Source: a virus. From it: 64,000 nt of DNA. Under the pieces are notes generated by a model. That model was not told where the DNA came from and made no database searches. It saw only the letters and a program-made list of their open reading frames with translations. Below, piece by piece: positions 7,395 to 15,460 of this stretch. Position 1 is the stretch's first letter; each line of letters starts with the position of its first letter. Where the stretch lies: positions 29,804 to 93,803 of IMG/VR virus record IMGVR_UViG_3300009008_002419; one strand, written 5' to 3'. The translations under genes were made by a program, and so were the position numbers.

Positions 7395-7778
7395 TTACGT
7401 TGAATCCTTTTCTTTAATAGTAGGTCGGCTTGTATTAAAGAAAGGTACGACGTTTTCAGTAAATTTATCACGCTGTGTGTTCAGACATGCTGTAACTAGA
7501 TCTTGGATTACATGCACTAATTCAGGTCCTGAATAGTCTTTCGTAACTTTTTGCGCGATTTCCAATGCACTTTCTTCGATATGATCTTGCAAATTCCAAT
7601 CACAGAATAAAGCAGGTTTAACTTTATTTGTGGTTTGCATATCTTTTTTGTTAAGTCGTGTGGTAAAGGTTGTCTTTCCACATCGCTTACACGTTGGGCG
7701 GTGGTCTTTAACTTGTGTATTCATAAAGTGCAAATAACCGCAATTAGTACATTTAATAAAACGTGTTCCAGTCTTCAT
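7395..7778 (-). CDS. Small zinc-ribbon protein
   Basis: A 127-aa protein with an N-terminal zinc ribbon: CTNCG about residue 10 and CKRCG about residue 31, spaced like a four-cysteine knuckle. A helical C-terminal half of unknown role follows. I place the start at 7778 (MKTGTRF), which has a TAGGAAC SD. An in-frame ATG at 7844 lies inside the upstream terminator hairpin and would add a hydrophobic, low-complexity leader. The ribbon suggests nucleic-acid or protein binding. The gene directly precedes the 754-aa gene and ends at the base before that gene's start, so it probably belongs to the same transcription unit. Confidence 0.75.
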   Translation of the reverse strand: MKTGTRFIKCTNCGYLHFMNTQVKDHRPTCKRCGKTTFTTRLNKKDMQTTNKVKPALFCDWNLQDHIEESALEIAQKVTKDYSGPELVHVIQDLVTACLNTQRDKFTENVVPFFNTSRPTIKEKDST

Positions 7779-7800
7779 TTTGTTCCTAATAAATAATATT

Positions 7801-7863
7801 ATTTTAAAATAAAATAAACCCAACACAAGCCTGAAGAGGGACACCTGTGTTGGGTTTTATTTT
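7801..7863 (-). terminator. Bidirectional-looking terminator after the RNR gene
   Basis: A perfect 12-bp stem (7816-7827 with 7846-7857, loop 18 nt). On the minus strand it is followed by a T-rich tract (TTTATTTTATTTT including the stem end) and on the plus strand by TTTTATTTT. It separates the RNR unit from the zinc-ribbon/ubiquitin-like unit. About 30 nt upstream (minus strand) is a GGTATAAGAA motif, so a short RNA of about 70 nt could be made between them. Confidence 0.82.
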
Positions 7864-7883
7864 GAGACGATTTGTCTTCTATG

Positions 7884-7897
7884 TTCTTATACCAAAA
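7884..7897 (-). promoter_or_regulatory. Recurrent motif TTTTGGTATAAGAA, copy 2
   Basis: It sits 6 nt past the RNR stop codon on the minus strand, identical to the copy at 34522-34535 and one base different from the copy at 546-560. TGGTATAAG fits an extended -10 element. The next element downstream is a short AGAC/GTCT hairpin and then the terminator, so it may drive a short RNA or mark a processing site. Confidence 0.35.
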
Positions 7898-7903
7898 TTT
7901 TAA

Positions 7904-10900
7904 TTATTCTATTGTGCAGGTATCTCCATCACAATACTTTTCACCTTCTGCTTCTGAGCTTATATTAGTAAAATCTATTGGTTTTACCTTTTTAACTACT
8001 TCGTTATAAGCTTCTTCTGAAATTGCCTCATAGGGTGCTTGCTCATAGCCATGCTCTGCTAAAGGTAGAAATGATACACTTTTCAAACGATCTTCATATA
8101 ACTCTAAAGCGTTCTGTATATCGTTGGCTTCATTTTCTTTAAATGTAACAGTAACGCTTACTGAATTATCAGACCAGTATTGCTGGTATTTAGCGGCATT
8201 TTCTAGTTGTTCCCATATTGATACATCATATTTAGATTTTTCAAAATACTTTTCTTTAACAGGAAATTCCACCACTTTTGTTGATCTTCCCGAGTCATAG
8301 ACATCATTCTCAACTTTGTACCCTGCTTTTTCTATTGCTGGAAGTAAAGGATCATTTACAGAAAAGCGGATGCGTCTTATATAAAATTCGGCTTCAGGAT
8401 AATGAATTCCTGGGGTAGCTTGTGGCAACAAGCTCACGGAACCACTAGGTTTAACTGTAGTTGTTTTAATACTCTTAGGAATTGCTAACCAGTCAGAGAA
8501 TTTCTTATCTAATTCTTGAATATAATTATAACCGTCGTTAGCCCATTGCAACATCGTTCGTCTACCGTGTTTATTGAAAGATTGAATAATACCACTTTGG
8601 CTTAATCCAATACGTCTGTTTTTAAGCATTCTAGCGTTTGTTTCTGGCCAATGGGTGTTTACTAAGGTAACACTCTTTCCGTACAGATATGCGAGTTTCA
8701 GGGTGTGTTTAAAGTCAGCATACGTATCATGTCTATGTGGGAAGGTTTCAACTAAATTGCAAAGTTCGCGATCTTCAAGGGTCTGTTCTCCACAATTCAA
8801 GTTATTGAAATATAACCACTTACGCTTATTATTTCTAGTTTTACCTTCAAAACCACCAATAAAAAAATTATGGAATTCATCTACAGTTCCATTGTACACA
8901 ACGTCATTACCAACCAATTCGACAGAAACCACTCTGTGATTAAATGTTTCTGCTGCTTCTCTCAAAGATTTCCAGGAAGTAAATGGACTGCTCTTTCGAC
9001 TAATTTCTGCACTAACTCCAAATTTTTTACAGGCAGTCTGCCATTCACTTTTTTGTGGAATACGCTTTAGATTAAACTTTAATTCTGTAAATATTTTAAG
9101 CTGTTTTAACCTAAGCTTTTCTCGTTTTTTGTCGTATGTGACTTTCATACCTTTTTTGCGATGTTCAATATGCTGTAAATTTATATTGCTTTGTTTTATA
9201 CTACAAAATTGGCACTGACTTTGCTCTCTTCGTTTGTACTCTAATATTAATCTTTTACTGCATTTTTCACAATTTTTAATGATCTTTACGTGACCATCTA
9301 TGATCTTGCAATTATATCCTTCATTAATCCATTTTTTGTAAGTTCGTACAGTACGTGGATCTAGGTTTGACATGTCTTCAAAATTACATTTTACTGCAGC
9401 CCATTTAGATAGTCCAAGAACTCCTCCTAAATGATCATTCCGCCATTTAGAAAATTGCTCAGGCAGATTGTTGGATTTTGCATATTCTTTCCACTCGTTG
9501 TTAGAAAATCGCCTCTCAATTTTTTTAGTAAGTTTTAATGCGTGCTGTTGTAACTCTTCATTAGTAACACCTGAGTAATTAGAGTTCTTTTCCCCACTGC
9601 TATTGACAGAGTGCTTTTCTTTGTACCTTGCCCATTTCTCTTCAGACCATTCTGTTTGCGCTCGACGCATAGGATTACTATTTCCTTGCATTGCAATTCC
9701 GTGTAATTTGTCATGATCTTTTTTTGTCATAATTTCAAGATTTAAAGGTCTATTATCTTCTGTATTAAAATTCTTATGATGAACAACGCACCCTTTTTTT
9801 ATTTTAGTATTACTATAGAATTCTGCTATTAGCCTGTGTTCACAATTACTTACAACTCCAGGAGTATTTAACCAAAAATAATTTGCGTTAGGATTATTTA
9901 TTGGTGCTGCGACTTTAGTAGTAACCTTTAAACTATCTCCAACTTTAAGGTTCCTAGTTTCAATATAGTTTCCATCAGTGGTTAAGAACTTATGATTCTC
10001 TGTTACCTTAAGTGTGTTTCCATCATCCAAAGTTATTTTGTAAATAGGTTCGTTTTCTCCAGTAATTCGTGGATTACGCATAGTGCGTATGACTATTTTT
10101 CCTTTGGCATCAAAACAAAATACAGGAACATCTTTACCTTCTTCAGTCAATGTTTTAATTGATACATTACCTCTTCCATCAGCGGTATAAACTAAAGTAT
10201 CTCCCGTAATACAAGGGTTTACACCCATACAATAACTGTCATCGTTTAGTTCTCCCATACGTCCATACTTACGAGCATTTTCTAACCACACATACCCAGG
10301 CTCACCTTGTTTAATAGTGTTAGCAACACATTGAGAATAATCCATTCCTACAGTCGCTGAAACAGAGTTATTTGAAGCATATCTATTAAATAAAAGTTTT
10401 TCTTGATCATGTTTTAATTCTAAATATTCGGTATCTAATGGATCACCAAGTGCTAATGAAGCTGAACGTCGTATGTTTCCAGCAATTACACATTTTGAAA
10501 TATAAGTTTCAATATCAACAATATCACTCGAAGTTAAAAGTTCGTCTATACGTGAATTGAGTAATGTTTTGATATTTTGATGTAAATCTATTAAAGGTTG
10601 TGGACCACTTGCAGTTCCCCCAAAACCTTTAATAGGTTCTCCGAACGGTCTAATTTTTGAATAGTCAAATTTAGGTATTGACGTTCCTGTAAAATAACCA
10701 TTTAACACTAATCCTACTGACTCTACCCAACCTTCTCTGGAATCTGGAATTTCAAATACTAATCCATTCGTTTCTTTCGGCTCTTTTATTTTTAATTTAT
10801 TTGCTCCTAAGGTATCAAACCCTACACCAACTCCTAACATTAAAGCATCGGTTATAAATTCAAAAATTTCACTGCCTCGTTCATTAATCTGTTCTGTAGA

Positions 10901-11281
10901 AGCAAATGCACAATTTAGAAGTCCAGCCCCAGAACGTCCAGTTACATAATCTGTGCCCATCATCCAAAGATTTCTTCCACTTGGAAGAAATTTAAAATTC
11001 CAGATAGCATCGTACATTGCTTGGGCTGTTCGTTGTGACCTTGGATTATCCCAACGTAACCCATTTTTTGCTACATGTTCTTTTTGAATATTGAATACGC
11101 CCTCGACTACACGTTTTACTGTTTCCCAGAACTCTTCTGTGGTACCATCTTCTTTACGTCTTGCGTAAGTTCGTTTATAAACTATATAACCAAGCGGACC
11201 CCATTCAGGTTGCTTATTTTTATAGTTTTCAAGAAACTGATCAGACAGGTAAAATCGTCTATGTGTTGTCGGTTGAACCAA
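7904..11281 (-). CDS. nrdJ: Class II (B12-dependent) ribonucleotide reductase with intein
   Basis: A 1125-aa precursor that would give a 652-aa reductase after excision of a 473-residue intein (residues 357-829). It reduces ribonucleotides to deoxyribonucleotides using adenosylcobalamin. Motifs include SGRNLWMMGT, LLNCAFAS (redox Cys124), NPCGEQTLEDRELC with the thiyl Cys and a second redox Cys 11 residues later, KPSGSVSLLPQATPG in the barrel, and a C-terminal CDGDTC. The C-x4-C tail and overall layout resemble the monomeric Lactobacillus leichmannii triphosphate reductase (739 aa). The intein splits NP from CGEQ. The start overlaps the dUTPase end by 23 nt. With dUTPase it forms a dNTP-supply pair, and activity would depend on host or environmental cobalamin. 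Confidence 0.95.
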   Translation of the reverse strand: MVQPTTHRRFYLSDQFLENYKNKQPEWGPLGYIVYKRTYARRKEDGTTEEFWETVKRVVEGVFNIQKEHVAKNGLRWDNPRSQRTAQAMYDAIWNFKFLPSGRNLWMMGTDYVTGRSGAGLLNCAFASTEQINERGSEIFEFITDALMLGVGVGFDTLGANKLKIKEPKETNGLVFEIPDSREGWVESVGLVLNGYFTGTSIPKFDYSKIRPFGEPIKGFGGTASGPQPLIDLHQNIKTLLNSRIDELLTSSDIVDIETYISKCVIAGNIRRSASLALGDPLDTEYLELKHDQEKLLFNRYASNNSVSATVGMDYSQCVANTIKQGEPGYVWLENARKYGRMGELNDDSYCMGVNPCITGDTLVYTADGRGNVSIKTLTEEGKDVPVFCFDAKGKIVIRTMRNPRITGENEPIYKITLDDGNTLKVTENHKFLTTDGNYIETRNLKVGDSLKVTTKVAAPINNPNANYFWLNTPGVVSNCEHRLIAEFYSNTKIKKGCVVHHKNFNTEDNRPLNLEIMTKKDHDKLHGIAMQGNSNPMRRAQTEWSEEKWARYKEKHSVNSSGEKNSNYSGVTNEELQQHALKLTKKIERRFSNNEWKEYAKSNNLPEQFSKWRNDHLGGVLGLSKWAAVKCNFEDMSNLDPRTVRTYKKWINEGYNCKIIDGHVKIIKNCEKCSKRLILEYKRREQSQCQFCSIKQSNINLQHIEHRKKGMKVTYDKKREKLRLKQLKIFTELKFNLKRIPQKSEWQTACKKFGVSAEISRKSSPFTSWKSLREAAETFNHRVVSVELVGNDVVYNGTVDEFHNFFIGGFEGKTRNNKRKWLYFNNLNCGEQTLEDRELCNLVETFPHRHDTYADFKHTLKLAYLYGKSVTLVNTHWPETNARMLKNRRIGLSQSGIIQSFNKHGRRTMLQWANDGYNYIQELDKKFSDWLAIPKSIKTTTVKPSGSVSLLPQATPGIHYPEAEFYIRRIRFSVNDPLLPAIEKAGYKVENDVYDSGRSTKVVEFPVKEKYFEKSKYDVSIWEQLENAAKYQQYWSDNSVSVTVTFKENEANDIQNALELYEDRLKSVSFLPLAEHGYEQAPYEAISEEAYNEVVKKVKPIDFTNISSEAEGEKYCDGDTCTIE
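8795..10213 (-). mobile_element. Intein with HNH homing endonuclease in the RNR gene
   Basis: This segment encodes 473 residues from Cys357 (CITGDTLVYTADG, block A) to Asn829. Block B is TLKVTENHKFLTTDG. A block F-like segment (NGTVDEFHNFFIGG) and a final YFNNLN precede Cys+1, which is the reductase catalytic Cys (codon at 8792-8794). Between blocks B and F lies an HNH endonuclease (CEHRLIAEF...VVHHKN...NLEIM, precursor residues about 480-525). A CxxC...CxxC zinc ribbon (CEKCSK...CQFC) and DNA-binding-like repeats follow. The residue before the terminal Asn is Leu rather than the usual His. The intein is in frame and intact, so it is probably spliced and mobile. Confidence 0.92.
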
Positions 11282-11699
11282 ATCCTTGTGCCTCTCTTTC
11301 AGATTTCTTTAAATTTGATACTCGTAAGAGATCAAATTCAGGAACAGGTAAAATAACCATCTGCGCTATCTTATCTCCCTTTTTAATGTCAATTGGATAA
11401 TTACTGGTATTTGACATGATAATCATAATTTCACCACGATAGCCTGCATCAATAACACCTGCTTTTACAATAAGCTCGTTTCTGGAAGCTACTCCACTTC
11501 TATCGAAAATTTTTCCAAAGTAACCCACAGGAATTTCAAAGGCGACATCTGTGTGAACTTGGCGTCTAGTTCTTCCAGGAATTTTAACATCGCGGGAAAC
11601 GTACAGGTCAATTCCCGCGTCTCCATCGTATGCGCGAGTAGGTTCGGTGGCTGTCTTTTTATCCAGTAATTTATATTTTACTTGTAATTTTTCTGGCAT
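11259..11699 (-). CDS. dut: dUTP diphosphatase (dUTPase)
   Basis: A 146-aa trimeric-type dUTPase that hydrolyses dUTP to dUMP and diphosphate. All five family motifs are visible: DGDAGIDLY (I), DRSGVASR (III region), GVIDAGYRGEI, GDKIAQMVI (IV) and the C-terminal arm REAQGFGSTDNT (V) that closes over the active site. It keeps uracil out of phage DNA and supplies dUMP. It is flanked by the 84-aa gene, whose stop abuts its ATG, and by the RNR gene, which it overlaps by 23 nt, so the three are translationally coupled. Confidence 0.96.
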   Translation of the reverse strand: MPEKLQVKYKLLDKKTATEPTRAYDGDAGIDLYVSRDVKIPGRTRRQVHTDVAFEIPVGYFGKIFDRSGVASRNELIVKAGVIDAGYRGEIMIIMSNTSNYPIDIKKGDKIAQMVILPVPEFDLLRVSNLKKSEREAQGFGSTDNT

Positions 11700-11953
11700 T
11701 ATTTATTCATTATGGTTGTAAGTACAATAGTATTAATAGGTATGTATGTTGGGAACATGACATTTATTGCTTCTAACTGGTCTGCATAGTCTTCACCGTA
11801 TGCTTTAATCTCGTCGTCAGTTAATGGTAACAGCTCTAAAATGTGTTCAGTTATTCCTTCGCCAACTTTACCAGCTAAAGTAAAATTGAGCTCAGGTCCG
11901 CTATCAGTAAATACCTGGATTTTATAGCCAGGCTTAATTTCAGGAATTATCAT
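11699..11953 (-). CDS. Hypothetical protein (84 aa)
   Basis: A small acidic protein (84 aa) with no motif I recognise. It looks beta-rich at the N-terminus and helical in the middle, and ends with a hydrophobic strand (INTIVLTTI). It overlaps the RecU-like gene by 14 nt and the dUTPase start by one base. It therefore belongs to the same polycistronic unit and is probably expressed with the nucleotide and recombination genes. Function unknown. Confidence 0.7.
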   Translation of the reverse strand: MIIPEIKPGYKIQVFTDSGPELNFTLAGKVGEGITEHILELLPLTDDEIKAYGEDYADQLEAINVMFPTYIPINTIVLTTIMNK

Positions 11954-12404
11954 CTATTATTTTCTCCATATAATTATCAATATCCACAAGCCATTCTTTT
12001 TTAAATTCACTTAATGGTATTGATTTTCGTGTTTCTTCAAACATGTATCGATGTACAAGTGAAATAGGTGTTATAAATGCTTTGTTTTCATAGACTTTTT
12101 TAAAATGTATTAGGAAGAAAGCAATACCACCAAGATCTTCTACTAATTCAAGATAATGTAGTTGATGTTGGTGGATATTTTTTAAAGGAAACGAAGTTTT
12201 ATTTTGGGTCTCTTTTGCATCATATGCGACAAATTTTCCGCCTGCAATTAAACCCGTAAAATCTACGGTTGACGAGCTAGCTATGAGCCCTTTCTTTGTT
12301 AATATTATAGGCGTTGCTACCTTAAGAATCAAGGCTTTTTTATCTTTTCTGTAAGAAAAATTTGCTTTATTAGCGCGCTTTTCGAGTTCGTTTCCGCCGG
12401 GCAT
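11940..12404 (-). CDS. RecU-like Holliday junction resolvase
   Basis: A 154-aa PD-(D/E)xK-type nuclease resembling RecU. The core is VDFTG (Asp), then FVAYDAKET (Asp/Glu and Lys of the catalytic strand), followed by the family's HQHQLHYLELVEDLGGIAFFLIHF helix-strand, with a helical C-terminus. It would cleave four-way junctions during replication and recombination, probably trimming branches left by the Sak4-like/DUF669 system before packaging. It is the first non-glycosylation gene after the sugar cluster in the leftward direction and overlaps the 84-aa gene. A generic nuclease of the same fold is the alternative. Confidence 0.82.
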   Translation of the reverse strand: MPGGNELEKRANKANFSYRKDKKALILKVATPIILTKKGLIASSSTVDFTGLIAGGKFVAYDAKETQNKTSFPLKNIHQHQLHYLELVEDLGGIAFFLIHFKKVYENKAFITPISLVHRYMFEETRKSIPLSEFKKEWLVDIDNYMEKIIDDNS

Positions 12405-12406
12405 AA

Positions 12407-13201
12407 TTATTTCAAATCAAGTAATAGGGTTTCAATTTCATTAAATACTCGTTTAACGGGCGGTTGCCAGTCATGGTCGCCTACAAATACTACAGGTGTG
12501 TTTAAGGGATTCCAGACTTTCTCGTACCGAGCTTTATTATCAATCGCCCATCCATGCTGTTGAGCCCATACAATATGAGGTATGCCACATAAGCTGCCAA
12601 GATGCATAGGTCCACTTGACGGTCCAATAAGTAGACTACTACTAGCAAGGATATTAGTTAATTCTTCTAAGGCTAAACCACGAAGATCTGTAGTTCTCCT
12701 CATGTGTAAAGATGCATTTGGGGAACCTATACATCCAATACTTAGCTCTTGCCCATAATGATCTTTGAGTTGATTAATTAAATTTTCCCAATTTTCTTTA
12801 GGCCAGTTTCTAACATCTGTTTGGTGTTTACTCGTTGATCTTGCATGGATTAGAAGGTCGTAGTGAAGTTCGTTTGAGAGGTGACCATAGTTAACAAATT
12901 CATGTTTTTGTGTCCTATATGAATCTGGAGAAATCCACAGGTCTCTTTTACCTATAAATTTCTTATGAATATTATCATATTCATAACCATGTAGTCTATG
13001 CATATCAGTTTGTGTTTGCTCAGGATCGTTAGGAATAAACTGAGTCATAAAATCCTGATAAAGAACTTCATGACCACTGTGACTAGAAATAATAATTTCA
13101 TCATAATATTTTTGTCTGGCCATATGTCTCACATAACCCTGAAATCCAAATAATTCCCACCCAAATTCTCCTATCCAGGGACCTGCAAAAAGTTTAGCCA
13201 C
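12407..13201 (-). CDS. Glycosyltransferase, GT9/heptosyltransferase-like
   Basis: A 264-aa GT-B-like protein. The C-terminal half has the donor-site pattern LIGPSSGPMHLGSLCGIPHIV, typical of heptosyltransferases and GT9 relatives in general shape. The N-terminal half begins with FAGPWIGEFGWELF. I chose the GTG at 13201, which overlaps the aminotransferase stop (TAGTG) behind a GAAGG SD, over an ATG at 13258 that would lie deep inside that gene. It would transfer a sugar, possibly the one made by the three upstream enzymes. It is the last of the sugar cluster. Acceptor unknown. Confidence 0.75.
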   Translation of the reverse strand: MAKLFAGPWIGEFGWELFGFQGYVRHMARQKYYDEIIISSHSGHEVLYQDFMTQFIPNDPEQTQTDMHRLHGYEYDNIHKKFIGKRDLWISPDSYRTQKHEFVNYGHLSNELHYDLLIHARSTSKHQTDVRNWPKENWENLINQLKDHYGQELSIGCIGSPNASLHMRRTTDLRGLALEELTNILASSSLLIGPSSGPMHLGSLCGIPHIVWAQQHGWAIDNKARYEKVWNPLNTPVVFVGDHDWQPPVKRVFNEIETLLLDLK

Positions 13202-14340
13202 TACCAGCCTTCCTTCATGATAGATACAATAAATTCTCTTTGTTCTTTTGTTACCCACCAGCCAACAGGAATTGAAATTAATTTTTGTTGAACTTCATTT
13301 AAATTGGGTAATAAGGTTTTGAAGTTACTAACACAAGAATGTATATCATTTCTTTCGTGTACTTGACTTACCATAATATTATTTTGTTTCATTTTAAGCA
13401 TAAAGTCAGTTTTCCTTTCTACTAACAGGCTATACAACCAAAAGGAAGAATTCATAGTTGAGTTGCGCTCTAATAAAGTTACATCTTTTATGCCTACTAA
13501 TTCCTTATCATAGAAAGCTGCATTATTTCTTTGTTTATTAACAATCTCATCTAAATGTTTAAAGTTTTCTTTCCCTATTGAGGCATTTACATCATTCATG
13601 TGAAATTTAAAACCCCATTCTGAAATATCTTCTTCACATCTAAAATCTTTTCGATTTGAGTCACGATTAATACCATACCACCTAAGTAATTTGGCTCGCT
13701 TATGATATTCAAGGGTAGGTGAAATAAGAATTCCTCCATCAACTGCAGTTATATGCTTTATTGCTTGTAGACTGAAAGTACAAAAATTGTTATGGCTATA
13801 TCCTAAGGGTTCTCCTTTATAGGTACTTCCCATTGCGTGAGCGCAATCTTCAATAACCATGGGTCTAAAACCAAAGGTTACTTGTGCTCGATTTTGTATA
13901 TCTACAATTTTGTCTAAGTCAATGGGGTACCCTCCCCAATGAACCACGAATATAACTTTCGTATGCTTAGTTATTTTTCGTTCTAAATCAGTAAGATCCA
14001 TATTTAAATTATTCTTATCAATATCAACCCATTTAATGTTTAAGTTATTTGCTAGAACTGGCCAGTTTGTTGCAGTACATGTTAGTGGGGTACATAGAAC
14101 TTCATCACCTTCTTGTAATCCTGGCCAAGTACTACTCTCTCTTTTAAGTAGATGAAGGGCTAGATGTTCAGCGGAGGTTGCTGCATTAGTTGTAGCTACT
14201 AAATTATTTTTGAAGTGTTTTTTTAAATCAGCTTCAAATTCTTTTACTATAGGGCCTTGCCCTATAAACCCACTTCGTAAAACGTTTGCGGATGCTTCAA
14301 TTGCCGCCTCTGACATATAAACTTTAAAAAGTGGTATCAT
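13201..14340 (-). CDS. DegT/DnrJ/EryC1-type sugar aminotransferase
   Basis: A 379-aa PLP enzyme that would aminate a nucleotide-linked keto sugar. Family features are the start IPLFKVYMSEA, the glycine-rich RSGFIGQGPIVKEFE segment, TTNAATSAEHLAL (phosphate-binding), VIEDCAHAMG (Asp near the PLP ring nitrogen) and SLQAIKHITAVDGG with the Schiff-base Lys in its usual place. The length is normal for the family. The ATG overlaps the RmlD-like gene stop by 4 nt. It works with the reductase, epimerase and C-methyltransferase encoded just upstream, so an amino- or branched deoxysugar is a plausible product. The exact sugar cannot be read from sequence. Confidence 0.9.
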   Translation of the reverse strand: MIPLFKVYMSEAAIEASANVLRSGFIGQGPIVKEFEADLKKHFKNNLVATTNAATSAEHLALHLLKRESSTWPGLQEGDEVLCTPLTCTATNWPVLANNLNIKWVDIDKNNLNMDLTDLERKITKHTKVIFVVHWGGYPIDLDKIVDIQNRAQVTFGFRPMVIEDCAHAMGSTYKGEPLGYSHNNFCTFSLQAIKHITAVDGGILISPTLEYHKRAKLLRWYGINRDSNRKDFRCEEDISEWGFKFHMNDVNASIGKENFKHLDEIVNKQRNNAAFYDKELVGIKDVTLLERNSTMNSSFWLYSLLVERKTDFMLKMKQNNIMVSQVHERNDIHSCVSNFKTLLPNLNEVQQKLISIPVGWWVTKEQREFIVSIMKEGW

Positions 14341-15065
14341 TTTAAATCCTTAATTTTAGTTAAGTCCATACGAATATCACATGGAATATATTCAGTCGCT
14401 GTCTTCCGCGACACAGATTTTATATTTGGTTTACTTGCTTTAGCAAATTCATACACAGTTTTGTAATTTGATGATCCTAGATTGATAATCCCCTCTTCAT
14501 TATTTTTAATTAGTTGAATAATAATGGGTGCAGCCTCATCTACATAAATAGACGATTTTTGAAAATCAAAAAAAGCTTGATCATGTCTAAAGGGTCTTGG
14601 ATAATGTGCACTGCGAATTATAAGATGTTTGGGCACAGCTCTTACCGAACACTCTCCGCCTAATTTAGACCAAGCGTAATCATTTATAGGCAATAGAGGA
14701 TCGGTTTCCTTGTAGGGGCCCTTAGTTCCAGGGTATACATAATCAGTTGATATGTATATTAATTTGATATTATATTGAATACAAGTTAGCGCTAAATTTG
14801 CAGTTGCAATTATGTTTGTTTGAATACTAATTTCTGGAGAAATTGTGTGTTGTTTCATAGGCGCAGTCAACGCTGCAGTATGTAAAACAATGTCTGGAAT
14901 ATTAAGTTTAATGTGTGACTGTAATGCAATGTTATCTGTAATGTCTAAATCATTTTTTGGAACAAATTTAAAAGCAACGTTTTGATCATTTAGTTTTTTT
15001 AATTCTGTAGCTAGTAGTCCATTTCCACCAGTTACTAGCACTCTTATTTGTTTTCTGTTGTCCAT
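14337..15065 (-). CDS. RmlD-like nucleotide-sugar reductase/epimerase (SDR)
   Basis: A 242-aa short-chain dehydrogenase of the RmlD/extended SDR type. It has the NAD(P) loop VTGGNGLLATEL, DLDITD, the strand end VLHTAALTAP, STDYVYPGTKGPY with the catalytic Tyr region, and a YxxxK pair (YAWSK). It would reduce a dTDP- or GDP-4-keto-6-deoxysugar. At 242 residues it is shorter than RmlD (about 290), so the substrate domain is trimmed. It overlaps the cupin gene by 22 nt and the aminotransferase by 4 nt. No RmlA or RmlB gene is present in the window, so the starting nucleotide sugar must come from the host or from genes outside. Confidence 0.87.
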   Translation of the reverse strand: MDNRKQIRVLVTGGNGLLATELKKLNDQNVAFKFVPKNDLDITDNIALQSHIKLNIPDIVLHTAALTAPMKQHTISPEISIQTNIIATANLALTCIQYNIKLIYISTDYVYPGTKGPYKETDPLLPINDYAWSKLGGECSVRAVPKHLIIRSAHYPRPFRHDQAFFDFQKSSIYVDEAAPIIIQLIKNNEEGIINLGSSNYKTVYEFAKASKPNIKSVSRKTATEYIPCDIRMDLTKIKDLK

Positions 15066-15460
15066 GTTTCTTCAAAATCTCCTGGCTTGGCTCTGTGTTC
15101 ATCATTCGGATCATATTTATGGTCTACACCATATAATAGAATAGATCCTGGTTCTAGAGCCATGTATCCATGCCAGGTCTCTGGTGGAATTTTTAAAACT
15201 TTCATATTTTTATCAGATAGGTATTCAAATTTCACTGGTGCTGAGTTATTCTGAGATTTTCGTTCAATTTGGTGATCTTTTAGACCCACCTTAAAGGAAC
15301 CTTTTATACAAACCCAATAATCGGTTTGATGGCTATGTTTGTGCCATGCTACGACGTGATTAGTTTTATTAACATATGATAAATTAATTTGCCAGTTTTC
15401 ATTTAATTCTGGAAAAATATTTATCAGTCGTTGTGCTCTATCGTCTTCGTGAAAAATCAT
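15044..15460 (-). CDS. Cupin sugar epimerase/isomerase (RmlC/FdtA-like)
   Basis: A 138-aa cupin. His residues in VVAWHKHSHQTDYWVCIKG and later PPETWHGYMAL match the two halves of a dTDP-4-keto-sugar 3,5-epimerase or 3,4-ketoisomerase active site. The protein would epimerise the keto sugar before reduction by the RmlD-like enzyme, whose gene overlaps its end. It also overlaps the C-methyltransferase gene by 4 nt. Whether it is an epimerase or an isomerase cannot be decided here. Membership of the sugar-nucleotide cupins is clear from motif and context. Confidence 0.82.
   Translation of the reverse strand: MIFHEDDRAQRLINIFPELNENWQINLSYVNKTNHVVAWHKHSHQTDYWVCIKGSFKVGLKDHQIERKSQNNSAPVKFEYLSDKNMKVLKIPPETWHGYMALEPGSILLYGVDHKYDPNDEHRAKPGDFEETWTTENK

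Noticed and set aside
7779-7844. Extended N-terminus for the zinc-ribbon protein from an ATG at 7844
   Set aside because: The extra 22 codons run through a perfect terminator hairpin and its T-rich tract. The ATG at 7778 has a TAGGAAC SD.
13202-13258. Upstream ATG start for the GT9-like protein
   Set aside because: It would overlap the aminotransferase by 58 nt with an unlikely basic leader. The GTG at 13201 forms TAGTG coupling behind an SD.
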